Assembly: GCF_032337135.1 (NCBI RefSeq)
Contig: NZ_JAVXZZ010000001.1
Location: forward strand, 1,426,001 to 1,490,000
Reading direction: 5' to 3'
DNA from: Allorhodoferax sp032337135
Lineage (GTDB): Bacteria > Pseudomonadota > Gammaproteobacteria > Burkholderiales > Burkholderiaceae_C
Length of the DNA: 64,000 nucleotides
The position numbers and the translations under genes were made by a program. Under the pieces are notes generated by a model, which did no database searches, was not told the DNA's origin, and saw only the letters and a program-made list of their open reading frames with translations. Of this stretch, positions 35,195-44,514 are shown one piece after another. Within the stretch, counting starts at the first letter, position 1; each line of letters begins with the position of its first letter.

Positions 35195-37158
35195 TTGTGT
35201 CCTTTGCTTCGGGCTGCGCCCAAGTGGTCCGACCCGGAAGAGTCGGTGTCGTGAATGGACACTAGCGCTTCAAAATTGCCGCGACGGCCGTCCTGGTAGG
35301 TCACCGGAATGTCGATACGCACCTCGCTTGATCCGTCGTACAAGCCGCTGATCAGTTTGCTGTAGCGCACTTCCAAGAAATCGCGCCGCAGTTTTCTGGA
35401 GCGAGTCAGCTCCCCTTCGTCTGGATCCAACTCCTTCGGGAAGTTGGCGAATCGCTTAACCCGCGCATGCTCCGGCAAAAACAGGTTCACACGGGCAATT
35501 TCCTGGCCCAGCAAAGCGGCGATCTCTGGCCGCTGCGACAGATCGGTGAAGGTAGAGAAGCCGATCCGCTTTTCTTCCGCCCAACGCGATAAAACGGACA
35601 TGTCGATGTTGATGAGCGCTGCCACGAATTCCCGCGTTTCGTCGCCCACCGTCATGATGTCCTTGATGAAAGGACTAAACCGCAGACGCGTCTCGACGAA
35701 TTGCGGCGGGAATGTTTCACCACCGCGCAAACGTTTGAGGTCTGACAGCCGCTCCAGAAAAACGAGTTCTCCGCGCTCGGTTTTTGTTACCGCATCGCCG
35801 GTGTAGAACCAACCTTCTTTTACCTTGGATTCCACTGAATTTTCCCTGCGGTAGTACCCCAGGAACGGACTTCCACCGCGAATTTGAAGCTCGCCGTCCG
35901 CACTCACGCGCCACTCCAGAGGCGGCCCAGCCTCGGGGTGCGACTTCATCCAATTCCCGACCGTCTCCAGGTCAAACCGGTCACCCTGGTGACATGTCAG
36001 CAAGCCGACTTCGGTGGAACCATAAATGTTGCGCAGAGGAATTCCCATGGCATGAAACATGCGGAAAATGTCCGGCGCCATAGTGGCGCCACCGCAACTG
36101 GCGCAGCGCAGTCGGGTCAAGCCGAGTTGATCACGCAGTGGGCGCAATACAAGCGCGTTGGCAACAGGGAACAGTATCCGATCCCACAGGCCGATGGGCT
36201 TGCCATCGAGGCGTCCCACGTTTACGGTATGACCAACCTTCATGCCCCATTCGTAAACACCACGCCGGATGGGGCCTGCGTCGAGCATATGCGCCTGCAC
36301 CGAGGACGCCATACTCTCCCATTGCCGCGGGGCAAACGTCATACCCTCGACCGCCAACTCCCGAATGTTAGCCAACACCTGCTCCGGGCCTTCAGGAAAA
36401 TTTACCACCATGGGCAATCCCAGCCCCAGTGCGATTCCGTAAATCTGCTCGGTGGCCCACGATGGCGCGATATAGCTCAGATATTCCATATCCGGCCTCA
36501 CATCCATGGAATTGATCAGACGTTGGGCGTTGTCGATAAGAAAACGGTGTGTGAGGATGACTCCCTTGGGCTGTCCCGTCGTACCGGAGGTATAAGAGAG
36601 CACCGCGATGTCGTCGGCCGAGCCCGCGTCCACGAGCGCGTCATACGCTTTGGAATCCCGTTGGTGCACAGTACGTCCCTGCTGTTGCAGGGCATCGAAG
36701 GTATGCAAAATGGGGTCGTTGTACGACCACATCCCCGTGGTATCCCAGTACACAATGTGGCGCAGCGTGGGCAGCTTGGCCCGCACATCAATCCCCTTGT
36801 CAACCTGCTCCTGATCCTGCGCAAAAAGAACGACGGCTTCGCTGTCATCCATCAAGTAGGCCACTTCGCCCGCAGTGAGGTCCGGGTACATGGAGACCAC
36901 CTTGCAGCCCAGGGCGTGTGCGGCATACTCGGCCCAGTAGTGTTGCGGCTCATTCTCGCCAATGATGGCGATGGTTTCGCCGGCTTTGATGCCCGCCTGT
37001 TGCAGTCCCAGCGCCAGCTCTTGCACATTGCGCTGCACGTCAGCAAAGCTGTATTCTCGCCAAATACCGCGCTGCTTGTGGCGCTGCGATAGACGGTTGG
37101 GGGTTGTCTGCGCATGCTTGCGCAGCAACTGAGGAAGGGTTGCCATCTCGAGTTTCAT
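35191..37158 (-). CDS. Long-chain-type acyl-CoA synthetase (AMP-binding) within the liv operon
   Basis: The 655-residue protein is an ANL-superfamily ligase that forms an acyl-AMP and then the CoA thioester. The P-loop-like motif LSYTSGTTGQPKGV lies near residue 190, the A5 motif is NIYGSTEVGLL and the hinge region FYTGDAVTKTERGELVFLER. Length and the C-terminal extension resemble eukaryote-like FadD/FAA1 types that are often embedded between liv genes in Burkholderiales. It would trap the imported acid in the cytoplasm as a CoA ester. Confidence 0.92.
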   Translation of the reverse strand: MKLEMATLPQLLRKHAQTTPNRLSQRHKQRGIWREYSFADVQRNVQELALGLQQAGIKAGETIAIIGENEPQHYWAEYAAHALGCKVVSMYPDLTAGEVAYLMDDSEAVVLFAQDQEQVDKGIDVRAKLPTLRHIVYWDTTGMWSYNDPILHTFDALQQQGRTVHQRDSKAYDALVDAGSADDIAVLSYTSGTTGQPKGVILTHRFLIDNAQRLINSMDVRPDMEYLSYIAPSWATEQIYGIALGLGLPMVVNFPEGPEQVLANIRELAVEGMTFAPRQWESMASSVQAHMLDAGPIRRGVYEWGMKVGHTVNVGRLDGKPIGLWDRILFPVANALVLRPLRDQLGLTRLRCASCGGATMAPDIFRMFHAMGIPLRNIYGSTEVGLLTCHQGDRFDLETVGNWMKSHPEAGPPLEWRVSADGELQIRGGSPFLGYYRRENSVESKVKEGWFYTGDAVTKTERGELVFLERLSDLKRLRGGETFPPQFVETRLRFSPFIKDIMTVGDETREFVAALINIDMSVLSRWAEEKRIGFSTFTDLSQRPEIAALLGQEIARVNLFLPEHARVKRFANFPKELDPDEGELTRSRKLRRDFLEVRYSKLISGLYDGSSEVRIDIPVTYQDGRRGNFEALVSIHDTDSSGSDHLGAARSKGHK

Positions 37159-37952
37159 TGGGAATCCTCACCAAGGTAGGCTTTGAGAACCGCAGGATTG
37201 GCCTGGATTTCCTTGGGGGTTCCATCAGCGATCTTGCGGCCAAAGTCCAGCACCGCTATGCGATCGGCTAAATCCATCACCACCCCCATGTCATGCTCCA
37301 CTAAAACGATGGGAATGCGTTTTGCTTCGCGCACGTCCAGAATGAAGCGCGCCAAGTCTTCCTTTTCTTCTGTGTTCATGCCCGCCATGGGCTCATCCAT
37401 CAACAAGATCTTTGGGTCTTGTGCCAGTGCACGGCCGAGGTCTACGCGCTTGCGAAGCCCATATCCCAGACTACCCACCGGCACATGCCGGATAGATTCA
37501 ATTTCGAGAAATTCGATGATTTCTTCCACGGCTTCTCTGTGCAGGACTTCTTCGCGTCGTGCGGGGCCGAAATGAAAGAACGACTGCACGAGATTAGTTT
37601 TCATGTGCATGTGCCGTCCCACCATGAGGTTCTCAATGACGCTCATGCCCGAGAAAATATGCGTGCCCTGAAACGTGCGCGCCAAGCCCTGGGCTGCTAC
37701 GTCGTGAACTGCAATGTTGCGCACATTGCGCCCAGCCAGTGAGATGTCTCCCTTTTTGGGGCGATAGAAACCACTCAGACAATTCATCAAAGAGGACTTG
37801 CCCGCGCCATTTGGACCGATGATGGCCAGCAACTCGTCCTTGCGCACATCAATCGAAACATCGTTCAACGCCACAATCCCACCGAACTGCAACAGTAAAT
37901 TCCGAGCTGTCAGCACCACGTCGTCGCGCTGATCCGGGAGGGGCGTACTCAT
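37155..37952 (-). CDS. livG: Liv-type ABC importer, ATP-binding subunit (LivG-like)
   Basis: I chose ATG 37952 because GGAGG lies five bases upstream; an in-frame GTG sits at 37958. The 265-residue protein has Walker A GPNGAGKSS, the signature-region helix GYGLRKRVDLGRALAQDPK, Walker B ILLMDEPMAGM and the switch VLVEHDMGVVMDLADRI. LivG features include the longer insertion after the Q-loop and the C-terminal AYLGED. It is the first gene of the coupled livG-ligase-livH-livM unit. Confidence 0.93.
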   Translation of the reverse strand: MSTPLPDQRDDVVLTARNLLLQFGGIVALNDVSIDVRKDELLAIIGPNGAGKSSLMNCLSGFYRPKKGDISLAGRNVRNIAVHDVAAQGLARTFQGTHIFSGMSVIENLMVGRHMHMKTNLVQSFFHFGPARREEVLHREAVEEIIEFLEIESIRHVPVGSLGYGLRKRVDLGRALAQDPKILLMDEPMAGMNTEEKEDLARFILDVREAKRIPIVLVEHDMGVVMDLADRIAVLDFGRKIADGTPKEIQANPAVLKAYLGEDSQ

Positions 37953-38067
37953 AGCCACCTCCGCTCTGCATTTTTAACTTCGTCCATCGAATTTCCTTCT
38001 AGAGACCTTGGCAGATTTCAAACATGCTGTCACGGGCGTTCCCGCAGCGTTTAACCGTCAAACCGTA

Positions 38068-38826
38068 CTAACGCGCACCCGCGTCTAGGCTGATCGTGGT
38101 GGCATTCAAATAGGCGTTTTCCACGATGTGCCGAACCAGCCCAGCAAACTCTGGCGCCTGCCCCATGCGATGGGGAAAGAGGATGACGTTGTCGACAATG
38201 TTTTGCGACACCTTGGTTGGCATGCCCGAGGACATGGCGGTTTCAAAAAGACCTGGAGCAACGGCCACGATGCGGATGCCATATTGCGCAAGATCCCGCG
38301 CCACCGGAAGTGTCATGCCGATGACCGCCGCCTTGCTGGCACTGTAGGCGGCCTGGCCCATCTGGCCTTGCCATGCCGCACCGGAGGATGCATTCACAAT
38401 AACGCCCCGTTCACCGTCTGCATTGGGCGCATTGCGGGACATCGCCTGTGACGCATAACGCACCACATGGAAGGTTCCTGTCAAATTGATGGCGATCACC
38501 CTGCTCCAAAGGTCCATCGGAAACAACTCTCCCTTGGACAGGGTCTTGCACGGACCCAGAATCCCCGCGCAGTTCACCGCCACGTGCAGCGCACCAAACT
38601 CAGAGACTGCTGCATCCACCGCCGCCTTCACACTCGCCTCATCCGAAACGTCAACCTTCTGGATACGCACACGGTCCCCAAGGGGCAACACCTCACTCGC
38701 CAGACGCGCTTCATCCAGGTCAACCGCCATGACCCGCGCGCCGGCGTCAACCAAGACCTTGCAAGTGGCAAGCCCCAGGCCCGACGCAGCCCCTGTTACG
38801 AAGGCAACAGTGTTCTTTATTTCCAT
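38068..38826 (-). CDS. SDR-family dehydrogenase, probably 3-hydroxyacyl-CoA dehydrogenase type 2-like
   Basis: The 252-residue protein is a classical short-chain dehydrogenase. The cofactor motif is TGAASGLG, an acidic residue follows the second strand (VMAVDLDEARL, favouring NAD+), the NCAG motif is present, and the catalytic Ser, Tyr and Lys occur in NASSGAAW and YSASKAAV. The end of the sequence and the SGAAWQGQMGQAAYSASK region are close to HSD10-type 3-hydroxyacyl-CoA dehydrogenases. In this cluster it would oxidise the 3-hydroxyacyl-CoA intermediate. It lies between the thiolase and the liv operon on the same strand. Confidence 0.9.
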   Translation of the reverse strand: MEIKNTVAFVTGAASGLGLATCKVLVDAGARVMAVDLDEARLASEVLPLGDRVRIQKVDVSDEASVKAAVDAAVSEFGALHVAVNCAGILGPCKTLSKGELFPMDLWSRVIAINLTGTFHVVRYASQAMSRNAPNADGERGVIVNASSGAAWQGQMGQAAYSASKAAVIGMTLPVARDLAQYGIRIVAVAPGLFETAMSSGMPTKVSQNIVDNVILFPHRMGQAPEFAGLVRHIVENAYLNATTISLDAGAR

Positions 38827-38856
38827 GATGACTCTCTTATTTAATAGTTAGTGCGC

Positions 38857-40095
38857 TCAACGCGCCAGGATGGTGATACAGGCCACCGCTTCTTCAACTC
38901 CTTCAAGTCCTCCGCCGTTTTCTGCAAGCGCAATCCGCGCGTCAGCCACCTGCCGCAACCCTGCCTCTCCGCGAAGCTGGGTTACCAACTCATGTACCTG
39001 GGCAATACCCGTGGCCCCCACCGGGTGCCCCTTGGATTCCAAGCCACCCGAAGGGTTCACAGGAATGCGCCCGCCAATCCGGGTGTCACCCCGCTCGGCG
39101 ATCACACCGCCCATGCCAAATTCACAGAAACCCAGGTTTTCTGTCTGGATGATTTCACCCATGGCTGTGGCGTCATGCACTTCGGCCACGGAAATGTCGG
39201 CAGGACCCACACCCGCCAGCTCATATGCTTTGCGTGAGGCCAAAGCGGTGCAATGGTTGACGTAGTCTTCCTCGGTGCGGTCGGAACCGCTTTGGACTAC
39301 CGACGCCAGAACCTTGATGGCACGCTTTTCATCTATGTTCAGGCGTTTGAGCGCCGAGCGCGTGCACAAAATTGCAGCGGCAGCGCCATCCGACACGGGA
39401 GAGCACATGGGCAAAGTCAAGGGGTAAGTAATCGGGGGGGCAGCCAGCACTTCCTCAATGCTGTAGGCCATCTGGTACTGCGACAGCGGGTTGTGCACGG
39501 AGTGCGCATGGTTCTTCGCCGACACCGCGGCCAATTGGCGCTGCGTAGTCCCAAAGGTGCGCATGTGCGATCGTGCAAACGCGGCATACACGTCCATGAA
39601 AACGCTATACGGCCTGGGCGAGGTGCTCCCCTCGGGCACCGGCACGTCACGCCCCATCTTCATCAGCTCTGCGCGGATCGCTTCTGCGCGTGCGAGATCC
39701 CAGGCACTGTCAAACACCGAGAACATTTTCAACTTATCCGTGGCGAACATTTTTTCCGCCCCGATGGCCAAAGCCACATCACCCGCGCCCGACTTGATGT
39801 GGTTGCAGGCGAGAACAAAGGCCGACGAGCCGCTGGCGCATGCATTTTCAATGTTCACCACCGGAATGCGCCCAATGCCCATTGCGCGCAATGCTATTTG
39901 CCCGCGAATCATGTGCTGACCTTCCATGTGTCCCTGGGACGTGTTACCAAAAAAGGCAGCCCCTAGGTCTTCTTTTTGAAGCCCAGCATCCGCCAAGGCA
40001 GCGCTAACCGCTTCTTTTGTCAGAGCTTTGATGTCCTTGTCTAGATGCCGCCCAAACGGCGTCATTCCTACACCAACCACAAAAATTTCTTCCAT
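38857..40095 (-). CDS. Thiolase family protein (SCP-x/acetyl-CoA acetyltransferase type)
   Basis: The 412-residue enzyme has the nucleophilic cysteine in ENACASGSSAF and the histidine-containing AEVHDATAMGEI and GGLESKGHPVGATG. Replacing the usual C-terminal C-x-G by a less regular ending is common in SCP-x-type thiolases, which cleave bulky or branched 3-ketoacyl-CoA esters. Its upstream region carries a TTTAC-N6-GTAAA operator at 40163-40180. It should perform the terminal thiolytic step of the pathway. Confidence 0.9.
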   Translation of the reverse strand: MEEIFVVGVGMTPFGRHLDKDIKALTKEAVSAALADAGLQKEDLGAAFFGNTSQGHMEGQHMIRGQIALRAMGIGRIPVVNIENACASGSSAFVLACNHIKSGAGDVALAIGAEKMFATDKLKMFSVFDSAWDLARAEAIRAELMKMGRDVPVPEGSTSPRPYSVFMDVYAAFARSHMRTFGTTQRQLAAVSAKNHAHSVHNPLSQYQMAYSIEEVLAAPPITYPLTLPMCSPVSDGAAAAILCTRSALKRLNIDEKRAIKVLASVVQSGSDRTEEDYVNHCTALASRKAYELAGVGPADISVAEVHDATAMGEIIQTENLGFCEFGMGGVIAERGDTRIGGRIPVNPSGGLESKGHPVGATGIAQVHELVTQLRGEAGLRQVADARIALAENGGGLEGVEEAVACITILAR

Positions 40096-40162
40096 TACAT
40101 CGTCTCCATTTCCGGACCCATGCGGTGCATGACATCCAATGTATTTACCTAATAGACAGTTG

Positions 40163-40180
40163 TTTTACTGTAGAGTAAAA
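40163..40180. promoter_or_regulatory. Palindromic operator upstream of the thiolase gene
   Basis: The site reads TTTTAC-TGTAGA-GTAAAA. The same half-sites and spacing recur at 41303-41320 in the promoter of the racemase and hydratase genes. A TetR-family regulator encoded at 29093-29773 is the likely binder. Confidence 0.65.
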
Positions 40181-40212
40181 CCTTGTTTAATGAATCTAGG
40201 GAAATCCCTTAC

Positions 40213-41277
40213 TTAGTTCATTTCGGTATCGAGCAACGGCAAAAAGCGCATGCCCCTCGCAGTCTCGATATCGCCCTTCGCAGTTACGCTGTACAAACCA
40301 CGGGCCACGTTGTGTGGATGAGCGGCGGCCTCGGCCATGGTGAGCACCGGCGCAAAGCAGCTATCGGTTCCCGCCATCAGCGCGTTCCAGTGCCCACTGG
40401 GATGTGAGGCAAAGCGCTGCGCAATCCGCGCCTTGAGCGCCGGCCACAACGACTTGTCCATTTGTTGTGCCGGATTCACATCCGTCAACTCCAGTTGCGC
40501 CAGCAGTAAGGCATAGAACTGGGGTTCGATCGCACCGATGGTGATGTAGCGGCCATCGCTGCACAGATAGCGGTCATAGAAGGGCGAATCGTGAAAGACG
40601 CTTGGCGCGCTACCTTCTAGGCCGCCGCGTTGGCGTATCAGTTGCGCGATCGGCGACAGCATGGCCAGCACATCCACGATGGCGCCGTCGACCACACAGC
40701 CATGCCCCGTGCTGCGAACGCCAAGCAAGGCGGACACCATGCCGAACGCAAAGCCGAGCGCGCCCGCCGCATCCCCGACCACCGTGGGCGGAACCATGGG
40801 CGGGTGCCCCGGCCGTTCGGTCAGCGACATCACCCCCGTGAGAGCGACATAGTTCATGTCGTGCCCAGCGGTATGAGCCAGCGGGCCATCCTGGCCCCAT
40901 CCCGTCATGCGCCCGTACACGAGCCGCGGGTTGCGTTTACCACAGGCGTCGGGGCCCAGGCCTAGTCGTTCCATCACGCCGGGGCGGTTGCCTTCGATCA
41001 GTCCATCGCTCTGTGCGACAAGGTCCATGGCCTGCGCCCGGTCCTCTTCGCGCTTGAGATTCAAAGTGACACGGCTCTTGCCGCGTGACAGGAGGGGGTC
41101 GTCCTTCGCCGTGAGTTCGTCCGGAAGTGCGCCCGCGCCGGGTCGCCCGACCACGGTCACATCCGCCCCCATCTGCGCCAGCATGAAGCCTGCCAATGGC
41201 CCTGGACCAATGCCCTCGAACTCTACGATCTTGATACCCGAGAGCGGATGCATGGACGATTTGGTTTGACTTTGCAT
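40213..41277 (-). CDS. CaiB/BaiF CoA-transferase family enzyme, alpha-methylacyl-CoA racemase type
   Basis: The 354-residue protein opens with LSGIKIVEFEGIGPGPLAGF, as in family III CoA transferases. It contains GRMTGWGQDGPLAHTAGHDMNY, whose His-Asp pair is the racemase active site (the CoA-transferase Asp lies elsewhere). A racemase would convert 2R- to 2S-methylacyl-CoA so that the acyl-CoA dehydrogenase can act, which points to an alpha-methyl-branched substrate. It is divergent from the enoyl-CoA hydratase gene across a 141-bp region with tandem operators. Confidence 0.88.
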   Translation of the reverse strand: MQSQTKSSMHPLSGIKIVEFEGIGPGPLAGFMLAQMGADVTVVGRPGAGALPDELTAKDDPLLSRGKSRVTLNLKREEDRAQAMDLVAQSDGLIEGNRPGVMERLGLGPDACGKRNPRLVYGRMTGWGQDGPLAHTAGHDMNYVALTGVMSLTERPGHPPMVPPTVVGDAAGALGFAFGMVSALLGVRSTGHGCVVDGAIVDVLAMLSPIAQLIRQRGGLEGSAPSVFHDSPFYDRYLCSDGRYITIGAIEPQFYALLLAQLELTDVNPAQQMDKSLWPALKARIAQRFASHPSGHWNALMAGTDSCFAPVLTMAEAAAHPHNVARGLYSVTAKGDIETARGMRFLPLLDTEMN

Positions 41278-41302
41278 GTAAATTATTCCTACAATTCAAT
41301 CA

Positions 41303-41338
41303 ATTTACTTTACGGTAAATAGATTAACCGCGCGGTAA
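41303..41338. promoter_or_regulatory. Tandem palindromic operators in the divergent catabolic promoter
   Basis: The first site, ATTTAC-TTTACG-GTAAAT (41303-41320), has the same half-sites and spacing as 40163-40180. A second, TTAAC-CGCGCG-GTAAT (41324-41339), differs by one base per half. Both lie between the divergent racemase and hydratase genes, so one regulator could control both transcripts. Confidence 0.65.
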
Positions 41339-41418
41339 TGGAAAACCCTATCCCTCTCAGAGTCCTGAGGAAAGCACAATCAAATCTCCTTAATAAACAC
41401 CTCATCAAGGGTCAAGAA

Positions 41419-42201
41419 ATGACGGCACCGGTTGTAATTGCAGAAGTACGAAAAGGCAGCATGTGGATTCGCCTGAACCGGCCTGAAGCCATGAACTCAC
41501 TCACCCCGGAGGTGCTTCTGGGAATAGACAAGGCCCTCAACGAAGCACAGGACCGGGCGGACGTCATCTCCGTCGTATTGACGGGCACCGGCCGCGCCTT
41601 CTGCGCTGGCGCAGACCTCAAATACGTCAAGGCCCAGGCCGGTGAAAGTGGTACGCATGGTTTTCTGGACAGCGTTTTGGCCACCATGAACCGCATTGAC
41701 CGATTTCCCAAGCCGGTGATCGCCGCCCTCAACGGCATCACCTTGGCAGGTGGCCTGGAGCTGGTGCTCTGCTGCGACCTGGTGCTGGCGGCACGCAGCG
41801 CCAAGATTGGCGACGCGCATGCCAACTACGGGCTGCTGCCCGGTGGCGGCGGTTCGGTGCGGCTGCCTCGGGCCATTGGCCCCGCGCGCGCCAAGTACCT
41901 TCTTTTCACGGGTGAATTCGTTGCCGCCTCCGAATTGGTCGCAGCCGGACTCATCAACCAGGTGGTAGATGACGAACAACTGGAATGCGCCACACAAGCC
42001 GTGGCGGACAAGATCGCCACCAAGAGTCCCTTGGGTCTGCGCCGCATGAAAGCGCTGGTCGACGATGGATTACAACAACCCATGGACACCGCCCTGCGCT
42101 TAGAGTTGCTTGCCTGTGAAGTCCATGGGCACAGCGCCGACCTCCACGAAGGTCTCGCTGCCTTCAGCGAAAAGCGCGCCCCACGCTTCACGGGTCACTA
42201 A
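41419..42201 (+). CDS. Enoyl-CoA hydratase/isomerase family protein
   Basis: From ATG 41419 (AAGG upstream) the protein has 260 residues of crotonase fold. The first oxyanion-hole strand is GRAFCAGADLKY and the second is GITLAGGLELVLCCDLVLAA, which keeps the first catalytic Glu position (GGLEL). The second glutamate of true hydratases is not evident in KIGDAHANYGLLPGGGG, where His and Ala occupy that area, so it may be an isomerase, hydrolase or a hydratase with altered chemistry. It begins the rightward transcript of the catabolic island. Confidence 0.9.
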   Translation: MTAPVVIAEVRKGSMWIRLNRPEAMNSLTPEVLLGIDKALNEAQDRADVISVVLTGTGRAFCAGADLKYVKAQAGESGTHGFLDSVLATMNRIDRFPKPVIAALNGITLAGGLELVLCCDLVLAARSAKIGDAHANYGLLPGGGGSVRLPRAIGPARAKYLLFTGEFVAASELVAAGLINQVVDDEQLECATQAVADKIATKSPLGLRRMKALVDDGLQQPMDTALRLELLACEVHGHSADLHEGLAAFSEKRAPRFTGH

Positions 42202-42213
42202 GGCAGCCACACC

Positions 42214-43431
42214 ATGCACACCCCCACTGACCGGTTTGAAGCCCTGCGCACATCGCAACAATTTGCGTATGACCGCGCGCCCGCCATTCGCGCGGTCTAT
42301 GCTAATGCGCAGATGACACCGCAAGATCTGCAAAGCTCCGCCGACCTAGCGCGGCTGGCCGTCACCAGCAAGGATGCACTGCTGGAAAAGCAACGCCTGT
42401 CGCCACCGTTCGGCGGCTTTTTGGCCGCCGACGACACCGCCATCCGCCGCATCTTTGTCTCGCCCGGCCCCGTCTACGAGCCGCAACTTTTCGACGACAG
42501 CACCGGCCACGGCTTCTCCCACTTGTTCCAGCATGCGGGCATCGGCCCGGGTGACCGCGTACTCAATACCTGGTCTTACCACCTGGTGCCCGCAGGTCTT
42601 CTGCTGGACGAAGGGATTGCCGCCACCGGGGCCACGCTCATCCCCTGCGGCCCTGGCGGCGCCGAGCAACAAGCGCAACTCATCATGGAGGTGGGCATCA
42701 CTTGCATTTGCGCCTCCACTGCCTTCTTCATCACCTTGGTCGAGACGCTGGAGCGCATGGGCTACGACCTACCCTCGCAATGGAAGGTCCGATCCGCCAT
42801 GCTGGGCGGTGAACTGGGCGACTGGATAGGCAAGCGCCGGGCGCTGGAACAAAAATACGCCATCCGCACGTTTTCCGCCTATGCCACCGGCGACTTCGGG
42901 CTGATTGCCTACGAAGAACCTGGACAGACCGGCTACACCGTTCAATCTGACCGGATGGTCCAGATCTGCGACCCGCACACCGGCGTCCCCCTTCCCTTAG
43001 GTGAGCCCGGTCAAATCGTGGTCACCACTCTGGACCGCGGCTGGCCCCTGGTGCGCTTTGGCACTGGCGATGTAGCGCAAGCCCTGAGTCATGCGCCCGA
43101 CGGCTTGGTCGAACGCATCAGCTTGTTGCAAGGCCGAGTGGGCCAAGGCGTTAAAGTGCGTGAAATTTTTATCTATCCGCGCAACGTGGAGGAGCTAATC
43201 ATCCGAATGCCTGCTATCGAACGTGCCCAGGTCATCGCTCGAAAAAATCCGCATCGGGAAACCGCAACCTTGCGTGCGGTACTGGCTCCGGGATCTTCAA
43301 AGGAAGACACACAAAATGAATTGATGGAAGTATTCAGGCAACTAACTCGTCTTAAGCTCGACTCCATCGAGTGGTCAACTCATGAGGATATGCCTATTGA
43401 TGCCCCTTTGCTGGTTGACAGCAAGCATTGA
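42214..43431 (+). CDS. Phenylacetate-CoA ligase-like AMP-forming enzyme (PaaK family)
   Basis: The 405-residue protein lies 12 bp after the hydratase gene. It has the PaaK layout: a degenerate P-loop region, AMLGGELGDWIGKRRALEQK, the adenine-binding FSAYATGDFGLIAYEEPG and the hinge segment ISLLQGRVGQGVKVREIFIY. Such enzymes activate aromatic or other unusual acids. A second ligase next to the FadD-like one suggests two acid intermediates are activated, or that an aromatic acid enters or leaves the pathway. Confidence 0.85.
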   Translation: MHTPTDRFEALRTSQQFAYDRAPAIRAVYANAQMTPQDLQSSADLARLAVTSKDALLEKQRLSPPFGGFLAADDTAIRRIFVSPGPVYEPQLFDDSTGHGFSHLFQHAGIGPGDRVLNTWSYHLVPAGLLLDEGIAATGATLIPCGPGGAEQQAQLIMEVGITCICASTAFFITLVETLERMGYDLPSQWKVRSAMLGGELGDWIGKRRALEQKYAIRTFSAYATGDFGLIAYEEPGQTGYTVQSDRMVQICDPHTGVPLPLGEPGQIVVTTLDRGWPLVRFGTGDVAQALSHAPDGLVERISLLQGRVGQGVKVREIFIYPRNVEELIIRMPAIERAQVIARKNPHRETATLRAVLAPGSSKEDTQNELMEVFRQLTRLKLDSIEWSTHEDMPIDAPLLVDSKH

Positions 43432-44154
43432 ATCATGGAGAGCAGCGAGCCTTTGATAGCAGAAGTTGATCGAGCGCTGCTTTGTGCCCTTCAACCATGC
43501 CACGAGGAAGGCTCACTGCGTGAGCCAGGTCAAGGAGTCACTACCTAAGTTGGTTCGATTCACACTAGCGCTCTACCACCAAGGACTGTTACTGGCGGCG
43601 GATGGCGGTCACGCGGCAGCCTAGGAGGATCGCGAGATATTTGTTTTGCGGCCTGAGCCGCCCAGCGGGCCGGATGGAAGGTTGCGTCGGGCTTCGAACT
43701 CCTTCCCTGGGCGCTTGTTGGCGGCGATCCACCCACGTGTGTCGCGCCCAAGGCGAGCAGCGTCCTTTTCCGCACGACCTGCGTCGCTGGGAGCGTTCTT
43801 CTGCGCGAGCGGGTCGGCACGCTTGTACGGCATTGACATGCAAGGCTCCTAAAGGCCGCAGAGAATTGGCGTTGTCATATTGTCGAGGCTAAAACGAGGC
43901 ATCGTGTGGCGGATAGAGATCCCTGCACGAAGTAGGTTCTAGATGTCCAACCGGCATTATGCGCCCAGCCAGTGCGGCCGAGAACCGTTCCCGGCCATCA
44001 GCAGGCGGTTGCCCCGCGCCCAAAAGTTCTGGCTGAGGCAAGACCGTGGAGGACAGCTTTGCGGTGACGAGTCTGAGCGTCTGGTCGGCTCGAATGGGCC
44101 AGTTGCGGTCACTTGAAAATGTCCACTCACAGCCGTGCGTTGGAAGCGTAGTGC
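43432..44154. other. Spacer between the catabolic island and the riboswitch locus
   Basis: It holds one possible small minus-strand gene (43621-43839) and a perfect 6-bp hairpin GGCTCA/TGAGCC at 43512-43528 that lacks a T-run. A GGCCAGTTGCGGTCACTTG block at 44097-44115 resembles 21945-21964. Nothing else is supported. Confidence 0.45.
43621..43839 (-). CDS. Possible small basic protein, 72 residues
   Basis: The frame opens MSMPYKRADPLAQKNAPSDA and is rich in Arg, Lys and Ala, with no membrane segment. AGGAG lies six to seven bases before the ATG, the main reason to believe it. I recognise no family, and it could be the remnant of a longer gene. Confidence 0.4.
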   Translation of the reverse strand: MSMPYKRADPLAQKNAPSDAGRAEKDAARLGRDTRGWIAANKRPGKEFEARRNLPSGPLGGSGRKTNISRSS

Positions 44155-44350
44155 TACACTGACCGCTCCTCGCGGTTTCTTGCTGAACGGCAAGAATGAA
44201 AAGGGAACGACAGAACGGTTGAGTTTCAACCCATGCTGTGGCTGCCCCCGCAACTGTGATCGGCAAGTTTCCTGTTCACCACGCCACTGGCTTCGCGCTG
44301 GGAAGGCTGACATGTAAACGATGACCCGAGAGCCAGGAGACCTGCCCTGA
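44155..44350 (+). ncRNA. Cobalamin (AdoCbl) riboswitch
   Basis: The conserved cobalamin elements appear in order: GAATGAAAAGGGAA near 44193-44206, the B12 box GCTGCCCCCGCAACTGTGA at 44241-44259, CACTGG then GGGAAGGC near 44285-44307, and GAGAGCCAGGAGACCTGCC at 44328-44346. It points rightward at the thioesterase gene 165 bases on. A 22-codon frame (44403-44471) lies between them and could be a leader or part of the expression platform. B12 would be expected to switch the downstream genes off. Confidence 0.93.
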
Positions 44351-44514
44351 GGAAATGACCTATGTAAGGGCGGGGTGTCCCTGTGCGAGTGTCGTTTTTC
44401 TCATGGCAGATGGGTTTGCCCATGCTGCCGCTGTCCCTTGGGTTCTGGCCAGAGGGCGGTCTGCTGCATAAACGATGTCTGGCCGAGCTCCGCCTCCACT
44501 CTTTTGGAGGATGA

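Noticed and set aside
43512..43528. Terminator after the PaaK-like ligase gene
   Set aside because: GGCTCA/TGAGCC forms a 6-bp hairpin but no T-run follows, so it is not called a terminator.
44403..44471. 22-codon leader peptide after the riboswitch
   Set aside because: It has a start and stop but no ribosome site or composition that would separate it from chance.
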